5,579 nt of DNA from DATJZH01 sp035499215 (lineage in GTDB: Bacteria > Actinomycetota > Actinomycetes > Streptosporangiales > Streptosporangiaceae). Shown here piece after piece: positions 1 through 5,234 of this stretch. Location: contig DATJZH010000381.1 in NCBI GenBank assembly GCA_035499215.1, positions 1-5,579 of the forward strand. The letters are read 5' to 3'. A program made the position numbers and the translations under genes. The notes beneath the pieces are model-generated. The model was not told the origin of the DNA and did no database searches. It saw only the letters and a program-made list of their open reading frames with translations. Each line of letters opens with the position of its first letter. The stretch's first letter is position 1.

Positions 1-127
1 AAGCGCGGGCGCCGACTGGCAGACCAACCCGGCTACCCAGATCAAGTGGGGCCTCGGCTATATTAAGAGCGCGTACCAGACACCGTGTGATGCATGGGCA
101 TTCTGGCAGGCCCACGGCTGGTACTGA
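1..127 (+). CDS. Secreted transglycosylase-like (lysozyme-fold) protein, 3' end only
   Basis: This is the C-terminal 41 residues of a protein whose 5' part lies outside the window. The reading frame begins at base 2 and ends with TGA at 125-127. The visible part has the motifs SAGADW, PATQI and WGLGYI, a cysteine in TPCDAW, and the terminal GWY. About 29 of the 41 residues are identical to the C-terminus of the complete gene at 800-1507, so the two are tandem paralogues. From that paralogue I infer a secreted peptidoglycan-active protein of the transglycosylase/resuscitation-factor-like lysozyme fold. The catalytic glutamate and signal peptide would lie upstream and cannot be checked here. 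The cysteine is at the position equivalent to C223 of the paralogue and probably forms a structural disulfide. Identity as a real coding end is secure; the enzymatic role is by homology. Confidence 0.85.
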   Translation, partial: SAGADWQTNPATQIKWGLGYIKSAYQTPCDAWAFWQAHGWY

Positions 128-158
128 TCGGCAGCAGGCTAAAATGCACGACAGAAAG

Positions 159-213
159 CCGGGCACTTTACGTGCCGCGGACCCGGCCGGACAGGCCGCT
201 CGCTGCCTGTCGG
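159..213 (+). terminator. Tandem GC-rich hairpins, probable terminator of the upstream gene
   Basis: Two hairpins follow the stop codon at 127. The first pairs CCG (159-161) and GGCAC (162-166) with GTGCC (172-176) and CGG (178-180), around loop TTTAC, with one bulged G at 177. The second pairs CC (187-188) and GACAGGC (190-196) with GCCTGTC (205-211) and GG (212-213), around an 8-nt loop, with one bulged G at 189. There is no U-tract, but hairpins without U-tracts are usual at gene ends in GC-rich actinomycetes. Termination function is inferred. Confidence 0.5.
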
Positions 214-438
214 AAAAGAACCTTTCCAGGATGAACGACGGCCGGTGATGACGGTGTCTGGGCGCCGTCCGGTTATCGCCAGCGGGGGCTTATCGGGACC
301 CGGCGGATGGGCTGGCTCTTGGCGTTCCGTAGCCGCGACGATACACAATGTGAGTGCGATTCCAGTCGGCGTACCGTCGTTGAATGATCGCGAAGCGGCC
401 AATATGAGTGACGCAAAGTAGCAGGATACCGCTGATTC

Positions 439-447
439 TGTTATAAT
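439..447 (+). promoter_or_regulatory. Extended -10 promoter element (TGTTATAAT)
   Basis: A perfect TATAAT hexamer at 442-447 is preceded by TG with one base between (439-441), the extended -10 arrangement. No recognisable -35 hexamer lies 16-18 nt upstream, which extended -10 promoters tolerate. Transcription would start near 454 and run toward the gene at 800, giving a leader of about 345 nt, or could instead produce a short RNA ending near the dyad at 563-590. A perfect TATAAT is uncommon in DNA this GC-rich. Function is inferred. Confidence 0.45.
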
Positions 448-462
448 GTGGTGCGCTTCACA
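447..462. promoter_or_regulatory. CRP/FNR-family-like operator overlapping the -10 element
   Basis: The sequence is TGTGG-TGCGCT-TCACA, matching the CRP consensus TGTGA-N6-TCACA at 9 of 10 arm positions. It starts on the last base of the -10 hexamer and covers the expected transcription start, a position where a bound protein would normally repress. Actinobacterial CRP proteins (Mycobacterium Rv3676, Streptomyces Crp) use a similar GTG-N6-to-8-CAC core. In M. tuberculosis CRP is known to control rpfA, a secreted lysozyme-fold protein, so the context fits. The site is a pattern match only. Confidence 0.35.
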
Positions 463-548
463 ATGGCAGCGCAGTTGTCCGGATGACACGGCGTATCCGC
501 AGGCAGGGCCCCGAGACTGTCGTTTAGGTCCGTAACTCGGGCGTAAAG

Positions 549-564
549 TGTGATCCATATCATA
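549..564. promoter_or_regulatory. Second CRP/FNR-like site
   Basis: TGTGA-TCCATA-TCATA matches the CRP consensus at 9 of 10 arm positions. It also contains the tighter FNR-like dyad TGAT-CCAT-ATCA (551-562). It lies about 100 nt downstream of the first site and partly overlaps the left arm of the 28-nt dyad at 563-590. It also overlaps a -10-like TATCAT on the + strand (558-563) that lacks a -35 partner. Function is inferred from pattern only. Confidence 0.3.
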
Positions 565-590
565 GTGCCCGAATAACGATTCGAGCACTA
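563..590. repeat. 28-nt inverted repeat (12-nt arms, one mismatch, 4-nt loop)
   Basis: The left arm is TAGTGC, C, CGAAT (563-574) and the right arm is ATTCG, A, GCACTA (579-590), around loop AACG. Eleven of twelve positions pair, the only mismatch being C569/A584. As RNA this is a stable hairpin; as DNA it has the size of an operator for a dimeric repressor. It is not followed by a T-run, so a simple terminator is less likely. The structure is seen directly; its role is unknown. Confidence 0.6.
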
Positions 591-799
591 GACGCGCCGA
601 ATAAAGGGCACAGTGGGTGGTCGACCAGCGCCCAGCGTGCGCGACGGTTGCTCCCAGTAACACACTGCCGCGAGTGACACTGTTGCCTTGACCCGCGCCA
701 CGTCCGCACGCCGCTTGCCCCGCCCCGGCTAGCCGAGGCTGCGGGCAGCGTCCCTGGGCCGCAAGCCGAGCGCCCCCCGCGCTTGACCGAAGGCACCCC

Positions 800-1507
800 T
801 TGTCATCCGTATTCCGCAACACCAGGAAGCCCTCCAGACCCTCCCGGATTACCATGGCCGTGGCCAGCTCGACCGTCCTGGTGGCCGCTGCCGCCTCGGC
901 AACAGTGGCAGCGTGGCCATCCGCTGCCGCAGCGCAGCCGACAGCGAGCAGGCGTGTCGTGTCGGCCGACATGGGCCTGACAGCGGTCACCCGCAAGGCT
1001 CAGGGCCAGCGCAGCATGACGCTGCCGGGCGGCGCCGGCTTGGGCTGGCAGCTCCCCGCCGAGGCCCAGTCGCCTGCCCGCCAGCTGAACCAGCAGGTGA
1101 GACGATCGTCTGCCCGCCAGCAGTCGGCGGCTCGGCCGCGGGCAGCGGCCAGGCCGGCTGCCAGGCAGAAGTCGGCGCCGCCTGTGACCATTACCACGAC
1201 TGCCGCCTCCGGGTCGCCGGAGCAGATCGCCGCAGCCATGCTCGGCTCCCACGGCTGGTCATCTGGCCAGATGTCCTGCCTGGTCGCGCTGTGGGACAGG
1301 GAGAGCGGCTGGAGCACCACCGCGGCGAACCCGTCGGGTGCGTACGGCATACCCCAGGCCCTGCCGGGGTCCAAGATGTCCAGCGCCGGCGCCGACTGGG
1401 AGACCGACCCCGCTACCCAGATCCGCTGGGGCCTCGGTTACATCCAGAGCACCTACGGGTCTCCGTGCGGTGCCTGGGCACATGAGCAGGGCGCGGGCTG
1501 GTACTAG
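800..1507 (+). CDS. Secreted transglycosylase-like (lysozyme-fold) protein
   Basis: A 235-residue exported protein, probably cleaving or remodelling peptidoglycan outside the membrane. The TTG start is chosen because GAAGG (789-793) sits 6 nt before it and because it supplies a basic N-region (R6, R9, K10, R13, R16) ahead of a hydrophobic core (about 17-38) and an AAAA-QP cleavage site near residue 45. An ATG at 854 (M19) is the alternative. Residues about 89-127 form a low-complexity Ala/Gln/Pro/Arg linker with high positive charge. Residues about 138-235 are the catalytic-type domain: QIAAAML, then LVALWDRESGW with presumed catalytic E168, then NPSGAYGIPQALPGSKM (177-193), GADW, ATQIRWGLGYI and terminal GWY. 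C160 and C223 probably form a disulfide. Actinobacterial proteins with the same RESGW...YGIPQALPG pattern are annotated as lytic transglycosylase or aggregation-promoting-factor C-terminal-like. Substrate and exact reaction are not shown by the sequence. The upstream fragment is a tandem paralogue. Confidence 0.88.
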   Translation: MSSVFRNTRKPSRPSRITMAVASSTVLVAAAASATVAAWPSAAAAQPTASRRVVSADMGLTAVTRKAQGQRSMTLPGGAGLGWQLPAEAQSPARQLNQQVRRSSARQQSAARPRAAARPAARQKSAPPVTITTTAASGSPEQIAAAMLGSHGWSSGQMSCLVALWDRESGWSTTAANPSGAYGIPQALPGSKMSSAGADWETDPATQIRWGLGYIQSTYGSPCGAWAHEQGAGWY

Positions 1508-1544
1508 CCGAGCAGACAAGCCGCCGCGTTTCCGCGAGCCCGGC

Positions 1545-1567
1545 CGGGCCCGGCCCGGCCGGGCCCG
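1545..1567. terminator. GC-only palindrome between convergent genes, probable bidirectional terminator
   Basis: Arm CGGGCCCGGCC (1545-1555) is a perfect inverted match of GGCCGGGCCCG (1557-1567), with only C1556 between. It lies in the 64-nt gap between the stop of the + strand transglycosylase gene (1507) and the stop of fumC on the - strand (1572). It can form the same hairpin in either transcript, so one element could end both. A related CCCGGCCGGG unit just to the left (1539-1548) overlaps it, giving alternative pairings. There is no U-tract. Confidence 0.6.
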
Positions 1568-1571
1568 AACA

Positions 1572-3026
1572 TCACGGGAGCGTCAGCGGAGGGGCGGCAC
1601 CCGTCCGCTGCTCGTGCGGCCGGGCCATCGCGAGCACGTCCAGGGCCTTGTCCAGCTGATCCGCGGTGAGCTCACCGCGGTCCACGTGCCCGCGCGAGAT
1701 CACGACCTCCCTGATCGTCTTTCCGGTGGCCAGCGCCTCGTGTGCCACTGCCGCCGCGGCCTCGTACCCGATGACGGAGCTGAGCGCCGTGACCAGCGAC
1801 GGCGAGGATTCCGCGCCCTTGCGCAACCGGTCTGCGTCGGCTGTGATCCCCGCCACGCACGCGTCGGCGAGCCGCCGAGATCCGGCCTGCAGCAGGCTGA
1901 TCGACGCCACCAGGTTCCTGGCCATGACCGGGATCATCGCGTTCAGCTCGAAATTGCCCGCTGCCCCGGCGAACGCCACGGCGGCATCGTTGCCGATCAT
2001 CTGAGCGCAGATCTGGCAGACCACCTCGGGGATGACCGGGTTGACCTTGCCGGGCATGATCGAGGAGCCGGGCTGCAGGTCCGGGATGCCGATCTCGGCG
2101 AGCCCGGCGCGCGGGCCCGATCCCATCAGCCGCAGGTCGTTGCAGATCTTGTAGAGGCTGACCGCGATCGTACGGAGCACTCCGCTGGCGGCGACCAGCG
2201 CGTCCCGGCCGCCGGCTGCCTCGAAATGATTGTCCGCCTCGGTCAGCGAATAGTGCTCGCTGGCCAGCCGCTCGATGACCAGGCCGGCGAATTCCGGCGG
2301 CGAGTTCAGCCCGGTGCCGACGGCTGTCCCGCCGAGCGGCAGCTCGCCGACCTCGGGCAGCACCGTCTCGATCCGCCGGATGCCGTGGCGGATCGCCGCG
2401 GCGTAGCCGCCGAACTCCTGGCCCAGCGTGACCGGGGTGGCGTCCATCAGGTGCGTCCGGCCGCTCTTGACGACGTCAGCGAACTGCGCCGCCTTGGCCT
2501 CCAGCGTTTCCTCCAGATGCCAGAGCGCGGGAATGAGCGCCATCGCGAGCAGCCGGGCGACCGCGATGTGCACGGCGGAGGGGAAGACGTCGTTCGATGA
2601 CTGCGAGGCGTTGACGTGGTCGTTCGGGTGCACAGGCCGGCCAAGCCGCTCGGTGGCCAGCCTCGCGATCACCTCATTGGCGTTCATGTTGGTCGAGGTG
2701 CCCGACCCGGTCTGGAACACCGGGACGGGGAACTGGCCGGCGTGCTGGCTGCCGTCGCCCGTATCGCCGGCCACCTCGCGGGCGGCCGCCTGGATGGCCC
2801 GTGCCATGTCCGCGTCGATGACGCCGAGCTCGGCGTTGACCGCCGCGGCCGCTGACTTGATCCGGGCCAGCGCGATGATCACATCACGGGGTACCGGCTC
2901 GGCGCAGACGGCGCGGAAGTTCTCGACTGCCCGCTGGGTCTGCGCGCCCCACAGCGCGTCGGCGCGAACCTGGACCTCGCCCATCGAGTCGTGCTCGATC
3001 CGGAAGCCCGGCCTGCTCTCGGGCAT
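1572..3026 (-). CDS. fumC: Fumarate hydratase, class II
   Basis: A 484-residue cytoplasmic enzyme that interconverts fumarate and L-malate in the TCA cycle without a metal cofactor. Family members are homotetramers of about 460-475 residues, so it is full length. Motifs in order: RIEHDSMGEV (9-18), WGAQTQRAVENF (26-37), QTGSGTSTNMNANEV (105-119), HVNASQSSNDVFP (137-149), SGRTHLMDATPVTLGQE with H192 (equivalent to E. coli H188), and the fumarate-lyase signature GSSIMPGKVNP (320-330), whose S322 corresponds to catalytic S318. GNFELN (357-362) and the C-terminal AESSPSLVT and KTIRE blocks match actinobacterial FumC rather than aspartase. The ATG follows the stop of the class I fumarase gene with no gap (TGAATG), and only a weak AGGCG precedes it, so translation is probably coupled to the upstream gene. 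I see no separate promoter. Confidence 0.96.
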   Translation of the reverse strand: MPESRPGFRIEHDSMGEVQVRADALWGAQTQRAVENFRAVCAEPVPRDVIIALARIKSAAAAVNAELGVIDADMARAIQAAAREVAGDTGDGSQHAGQFPVPVFQTGSGTSTNMNANEVIARLATERLGRPVHPNDHVNASQSSNDVFPSAVHIAVARLLAMALIPALWHLEETLEAKAAQFADVVKSGRTHLMDATPVTLGQEFGGYAAAIRHGIRRIETVLPEVGELPLGGTAVGTGLNSPPEFAGLVIERLASEHYSLTEADNHFEAAGGRDALVAASGVLRTIAVSLYKICNDLRLMGSGPRAGLAEIGIPDLQPGSSIMPGKVNPVIPEVVCQICAQMIGNDAAVAFAGAAGNFELNAMIPVMARNLVASISLLQAGSRRLADACVAGITADADRLRKGAESSPSLVTALSSVIGYEAAAAVAHEALATGKTIREVVISRGHVDRGELTADQLDKALDVLAMARPHEQRTGAAPPLTLP

Positions 3027-4712
3027 TCAGCGCGCCTGCGTACCGGTTTCCGGGCGGCCGGGCCCGGAGCCGATCGTCAGCAGCGGCGGCCCCGGCTCGG
3101 TCACGTCGGCGTAGAAGTCGTTGCCCTTGTCGTCCACGATGATGAACGCGGGGAAGTCGCGCACCTCGATCTGCCAGACCGCCTCCATGCCGAGCTCGGG
3201 GTACTCAAGCACCTCGACCTTGGTAATGCAGTCCTGTGCCAGCCTGGCCGCGGCCCCGCCGACGGAGCCGAGGTAGAACCCGCCGTGCTCCTTGCACGCT
3301 GCCGTCACCGCGGCGGAACGGTTTCCCTTCGCCACCATCACCAGCGATCCGCCGGCCGCCTGGAACTGGTCGACATAGGAGTCCATCCGCCCGGCCGTCG
3401 TCGGCCCGAACGAGCCGGAGGCGTAACCCTCCGGCGTCTTGGCCGGCCCAGCGTAATAGACGGCGTGGTCACGCAGGTAGCCGGGCATCGGCTCGCCCGC
3501 GGCCAGCCGGTCGGCGATCTTGGCGTGGGCGATGTCGCGGGCCACCACCATCGGGCCGGTCAGCGCGAGCCTGGTCTTGATCGGGTAGCGGGACAGCTCG
3601 GCGCGGATCTGCGTCATCGGCCGGGACAGGTCGATCCGGACGGCATCGCCGTCGAGCTCGTCGCCCGGCATGTCCGGCAGGAACCGCGCCGGATCGGTCT
3701 CCAGCTGCTCGAGGAACACCCCGTCGCGGGTGATCTTGCCGAGGGCCTGCCGGTCGGCCGAGCAGGATACCGCGATCGCGACCGGGCAGGACGCGCCGTG
3801 CCGGGGCAGCCGGATGACCCGCACGTCGTGGCAGAAGTACTTGCCGCCGAACTGCGCGCCGATGCCCGACTGCCGGGTGATCTGGAGTACCTGCTGCTCC
3901 AGCTCGAGGTCGCGGAACCCGTGCCCGGCGGCTGAGCCGGCCGTCGGCAGCGCGTCCAGGTACTTGGCCGAGGCGTACTTGGCGGTCTTCAGCGCGTACT
4001 CCGCGCTGGTCCCGCCGACTACGATCGCCAGGTGGTACGGCGGGCAGGCGGCCGTGCCGAGGGAGCGGATCTTCTCTTCCAGGAAGGCGAGCATCCTGCG
4101 CGGGCTCAGCACGGCCTTGGTCTCCTGGTAGAGGTAGGACTTGTTCGCCGATCCGCCGCCCTTGGCCATGAACAGGAACTTGTACTCGCCGCCGGCGGTG
4201 GCATACAGCTCGATCTGCGCGGGCAGGTTGGTTCCGGTGTTCCGCTCGTCCCACATGCTCAGCGGCGCGAGCTGGGAGTAGCGGAGGTTCAGTCTCGTGT
4301 AGGCGTCATACACGCCGCGGGCGATGCGCTCCTCGTCCCGGCCGTCGGTGAGCACCTGCTGGCCGCGCTTGCCCATCACGATCGCCGTCCCGGTGTCCTG
4401 GCACATCGGCAGCACCCCGCCCGCCGCGATGCACGCGTTCTTGAGCAGGTCACCGGCCACGAAGCGGTCGTTGGCTGAGGCCTGCGGGTCGTCCAGGATG
4501 GACCGCAGCTGCGCCAGGTGCGCCGGCCGCAGCAGATGAGCGATGTCGTGCATGGCCTGCGCCGTCAGCAGCGTCAGCAGGCCCGGCTCGATCTCGATAA
4601 ATTCTCTGCCGAACGACGGGCGGGCGCTGATGCCGTCCGAAGCCAGCAGGCGGTACTCGGTGCTGGTGTCCGGGCCGGCCGGGAGCAGGTCGGTGTAAGC
4701 GAACTCGGGCAT
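3027..4712 (-). CDS. Fumarate hydratase, class I ([4Fe-4S])
   Basis: A 561-residue cytoplasmic enzyme for the same fumarate/L-malate step, using an oxygen-sensitive [4Fe-4S] cluster; E. coli FumA has 548 residues. The three expected cluster ligands are present: C104 in LPMCQDTGT, C223 in AACPPYH and C317 in AVSCSADR (E. coli C105, C224, C318). The N-terminal alpha part also has NTGTNLPAQIELY (158-170), MAKGGGSANKSYLYQ (182-196) and GAQFGGKYFCHDVRVIRLPRHG (285-306). The C-terminal beta part has TGPMVVARDIAHAK (385-398), YYAGPAKTPEG (419-429), FGPTTAGRMDSYVD (435-448), AKGNRS (461-466) and VDDKGNDF (526-533). The ATG at 4712 is chosen because GAGGA (4722-4726) lies 9 nt upstream and because homology to FumA begins just after it. 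The open frame continues 133 codons further upstream, but that part is Ala/Pro/Arg-rich without motifs and is antisense to the regulator remnant. It is the first gene of an operon with fumC. Single-chain class I enzymes are called fumA or fumB, and I do not choose between them. Confidence 0.96.
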   Translation of the reverse strand: MPEFAYTDLLPAGPDTSTEYRLLASDGISARPSFGREFIEIEPGLLTLLTAQAMHDIAHLLRPAHLAQLRSILDDPQASANDRFVAGDLLKNACIAAGGVLPMCQDTGTAIVMGKRGQQVLTDGRDEERIARGVYDAYTRLNLRYSQLAPLSMWDERNTGTNLPAQIELYATAGGEYKFLFMAKGGGSANKSYLYQETKAVLSPRRMLAFLEEKIRSLGTAACPPYHLAIVVGGTSAEYALKTAKYASAKYLDALPTAGSAAGHGFRDLELEQQVLQITRQSGIGAQFGGKYFCHDVRVIRLPRHGASCPVAIAVSCSADRQALGKITRDGVFLEQLETDPARFLPDMPGDELDGDAVRIDLSRPMTQIRAELSRYPIKTRLALTGPMVVARDIAHAKIADRLAAGEPMPGYLRDHAVYYAGPAKTPEGYASGSFGPTTAGRMDSYVDQFQAAGGSLVMVAKGNRSAAVTAACKEHGGFYLGSVGGAAARLAQDCITKVEVLEYPELGMEAVWQIEVRDFPAFIIVDDKGNDFYADVTEPGPPLLTIGSGPGRPETGTQAR

Positions 4713-4722
4713 GTCGGCACAT

Positions 4723-4734
4723 CCTCGTGCGAGG
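4723..4734 (-). promoter_or_regulatory. Short dyad covering the ribosome-binding site of the class I fumarase
   Basis: CCTCG and CGAGG are separated by two bases in the 5' leader. In RNA, CCTC can pair with GAGG around the loop GCAC, and this GAGG is the core of the predicted Shine-Dalgarno site. The helix is only 4 bp, so it may be weak or accidental. It could also be read as a small protein-binding dyad. The symmetry is seen directly; regulation is inferred. Confidence 0.35.
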
Positions 4735-4747
4735 TTCCTGTCTGCCA

Positions 4748-4753
4748 ATCGTA
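4748..4753 (-). promoter_or_regulatory. Candidate -10 hexamer for the fumarase operon
   Basis: On the - strand this reads TACGAT, 35 nt before the ATG at 4712, which would give a leader of about 28 nt that still includes the GAGGA ribosome site. No good -35 hexamer is found at the expected 16-18 nt spacing, so the call rests on position and the hexamer only. Confidence 0.25.
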
Positions 4754-4840
4754 GATGGCGAAGAGCGGCAGCGGGCGGCAGCCCTGCGGCGGCGGCACGC
4801 GCGAGCGCCGCCGCGTGCCTGCCGCCCGCTCTGGCCGGGC

Positions 4841-5135
4841 CCGCTGCACTTCCTGGACCGGCCGTCGGTGGGCCTGCTGAGGCAGGTCCTCGGGCTGACC
4901 TCGGCGGGCCCGGTGCGGCTGCTCGACCGGCTGGCGGAGTCGGGTTACGTCGAGCGCAGCCCCGCGCGCGGTCCGCTGGATCTGCCGGCTCTGCGACACA
5001 GGCGTCTGCCGGGGCGCCGGCGGCGGCCGCCCGGTCGGCAGCTCTGCCCGCGAGCGGTACCTGGCCGGCGGCGCCGCGGAGTGCGGCCAGCCAGCCGCCC
5101 GGCCGGGGCACCCGCGGCAGGACCGGACCCGGTAA
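4841..5135 (+). pseudogene. Remnant of a MarR-family transcriptional regulator
   Basis: Two pieces of what I read as one regulator lie in different frames. From 4841, in the frame with codons at 4841, 4844 and so on, comes LHFLDRPSVGLLRQVLGLTS followed by AGPVRLLDRLAESGYVERSP. This resembles the winged-helix DNA-binding core of MarR proteins (recognition helix ending in ..VRLLDRLAESGYVER). From 4971 the frame changes and reads VRWICRLCDTGVCRG, then RPVGSSARERYLAGG, ending at TAA 5133-5135. This resembles the Cys-rich tail (CxxCD..C...CPV) that I recall from a group of actinobacterial MarR-like regulators. The wing and dimerisation helices expected between the two are absent, and the expected fourth cysteine before PV is arginine. 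An AASPAALAGP-like stretch in another frame before 4841 hints at further shifts. The MarR core is fairly convincing; the tail assignment is from memory. Alternatively, sequencing or assembly errors could mimic the break. Confidence 0.5.
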
Positions 5136-5173
5136 GGGGCCTTCTGGCCAGGTAACAGGGGCATCCGGACGCT

Positions 5174-5181
5174 GTTATCTT
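5174..5181 (+). promoter_or_regulatory. Weak candidate promoter for the leader ORF and membrane protein
   Basis: TATCTT at 5176-5181 is preceded by TG with one base between (5173-5175). A GTAACA at 5152-5157 lies 18 nt upstream as a possible -35 (4 of 6 matches to TTGACA). The predicted start near 5188 would fall inside the GGGAG ribosome site of the leader ORF, giving a nearly leaderless message, so the prediction is only partly self-consistent. Confidence 0.22.
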
Positions 5182-5195
5182 TTCTGGGAGAACTC

Positions 5196-5234
5196 ATGTA
5201 TCCGGCAGGTGAGGACTTCCGGGCGGGCGGGTGA
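5196..5234 (+). CDS. Possible 12-residue leader peptide
   Basis: An ATG at 5196 with GGGAG (5186-5190) five nucleotides upstream opens a 12-codon frame, MYPAGEDFRAGG, ending at TGA 5232-5234. This is the best ribosome site near the membrane-protein gene that follows. The stop overlaps the in-frame GTG (5231) of that gene as GTGA, the usual arrangement for translational coupling. The peptide has no run of one amino acid that would suggest amino-acid attenuation. It may be a true leader or simply a device that delivers ribosomes to the weak GTG. Too short for homology. Confidence 0.35.
   Translation: MYPAGEDFRAGG

Larger units (their letters stand above)
128..799. other. 672-nt intergenic region, A/T-enriched, no convincing gene
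   Basis: I see no credible coding sequence here on either strand. A long open frame on the - strand covers most of it, but its product has no recognisable motif and it runs antisense into the signal-peptide region of the next gene. The middle (about 340-620) is about half A/T in places, in sharp contrast to the flanking genes, and contains the regulatory candidates listed separately. Perfect 10-nt palindromes occur at 618-627 (TGGTCGACCA) and 726-735 (CGGCTAGCCG). The region reads as a long promoter and leader for the gene at 800, possibly with a small RNA inside it. Confidence 0.6.

Noticed and set aside
558..564. -10 hexamers on either strand near 560 (TATCAT on +, TATGAT on -)
   Set aside because: Neither has a -35 partner or a TG extension, and both arise from the same symmetric dyad.
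128..799. A c-di-AMP (ydaO) riboswitch, often found before actinobacterial cell-wall hydrolase genes
   Set aside because: I looked for the conserved ydaO blocks (CCGAATCC-type start, GGAGGAACC-type and GGGGTGAAT-type segments) and did not find them in order. A covariance-model search would settle it.
139..996. A 285-codon open frame on the - strand
   Set aside because: The product has no recognisable domain, has an unbiased composition, and overlaps antisense the signal-peptide region of the 800-1507 gene. High G/C makes long chance frames common.
1338..2600. Long + strand frames opposite fumC and the class I fumarase
   Set aside because: They are antisense shadows of strongly conserved enzyme genes; their products are Arg/Gly/Pro-rich without motifs.
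1572..3026. Aspartate ammonia-lyase as an alternative for the fumC product
   Set aside because: PVIPEVV after the signature resembles aspartase, but actinobacterial FumC has a similar sequence there. MPGKVNP, GNFELN, THLMDATPVTLGQE and the C-terminal blocks fit fumarase better.
4713..5111. N-terminal extension of the class I fumarase by 133 codons
   Set aside because: The extension is Ala/Pro/Arg-rich without motifs and is antisense to the regulator remnant. The ATG at 4712 has a good ribosome site, and homology to FumA starts just after it.
4727..5155. The 142-codon + strand frame as an intact regulator gene
   Set aside because: Only about 40 residues look MarR-like. After SPARG the frame turns into Arg/Pro-rich sequence, while the plausible C-terminal tail is in another frame. 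I list the region as a pseudogene instead.
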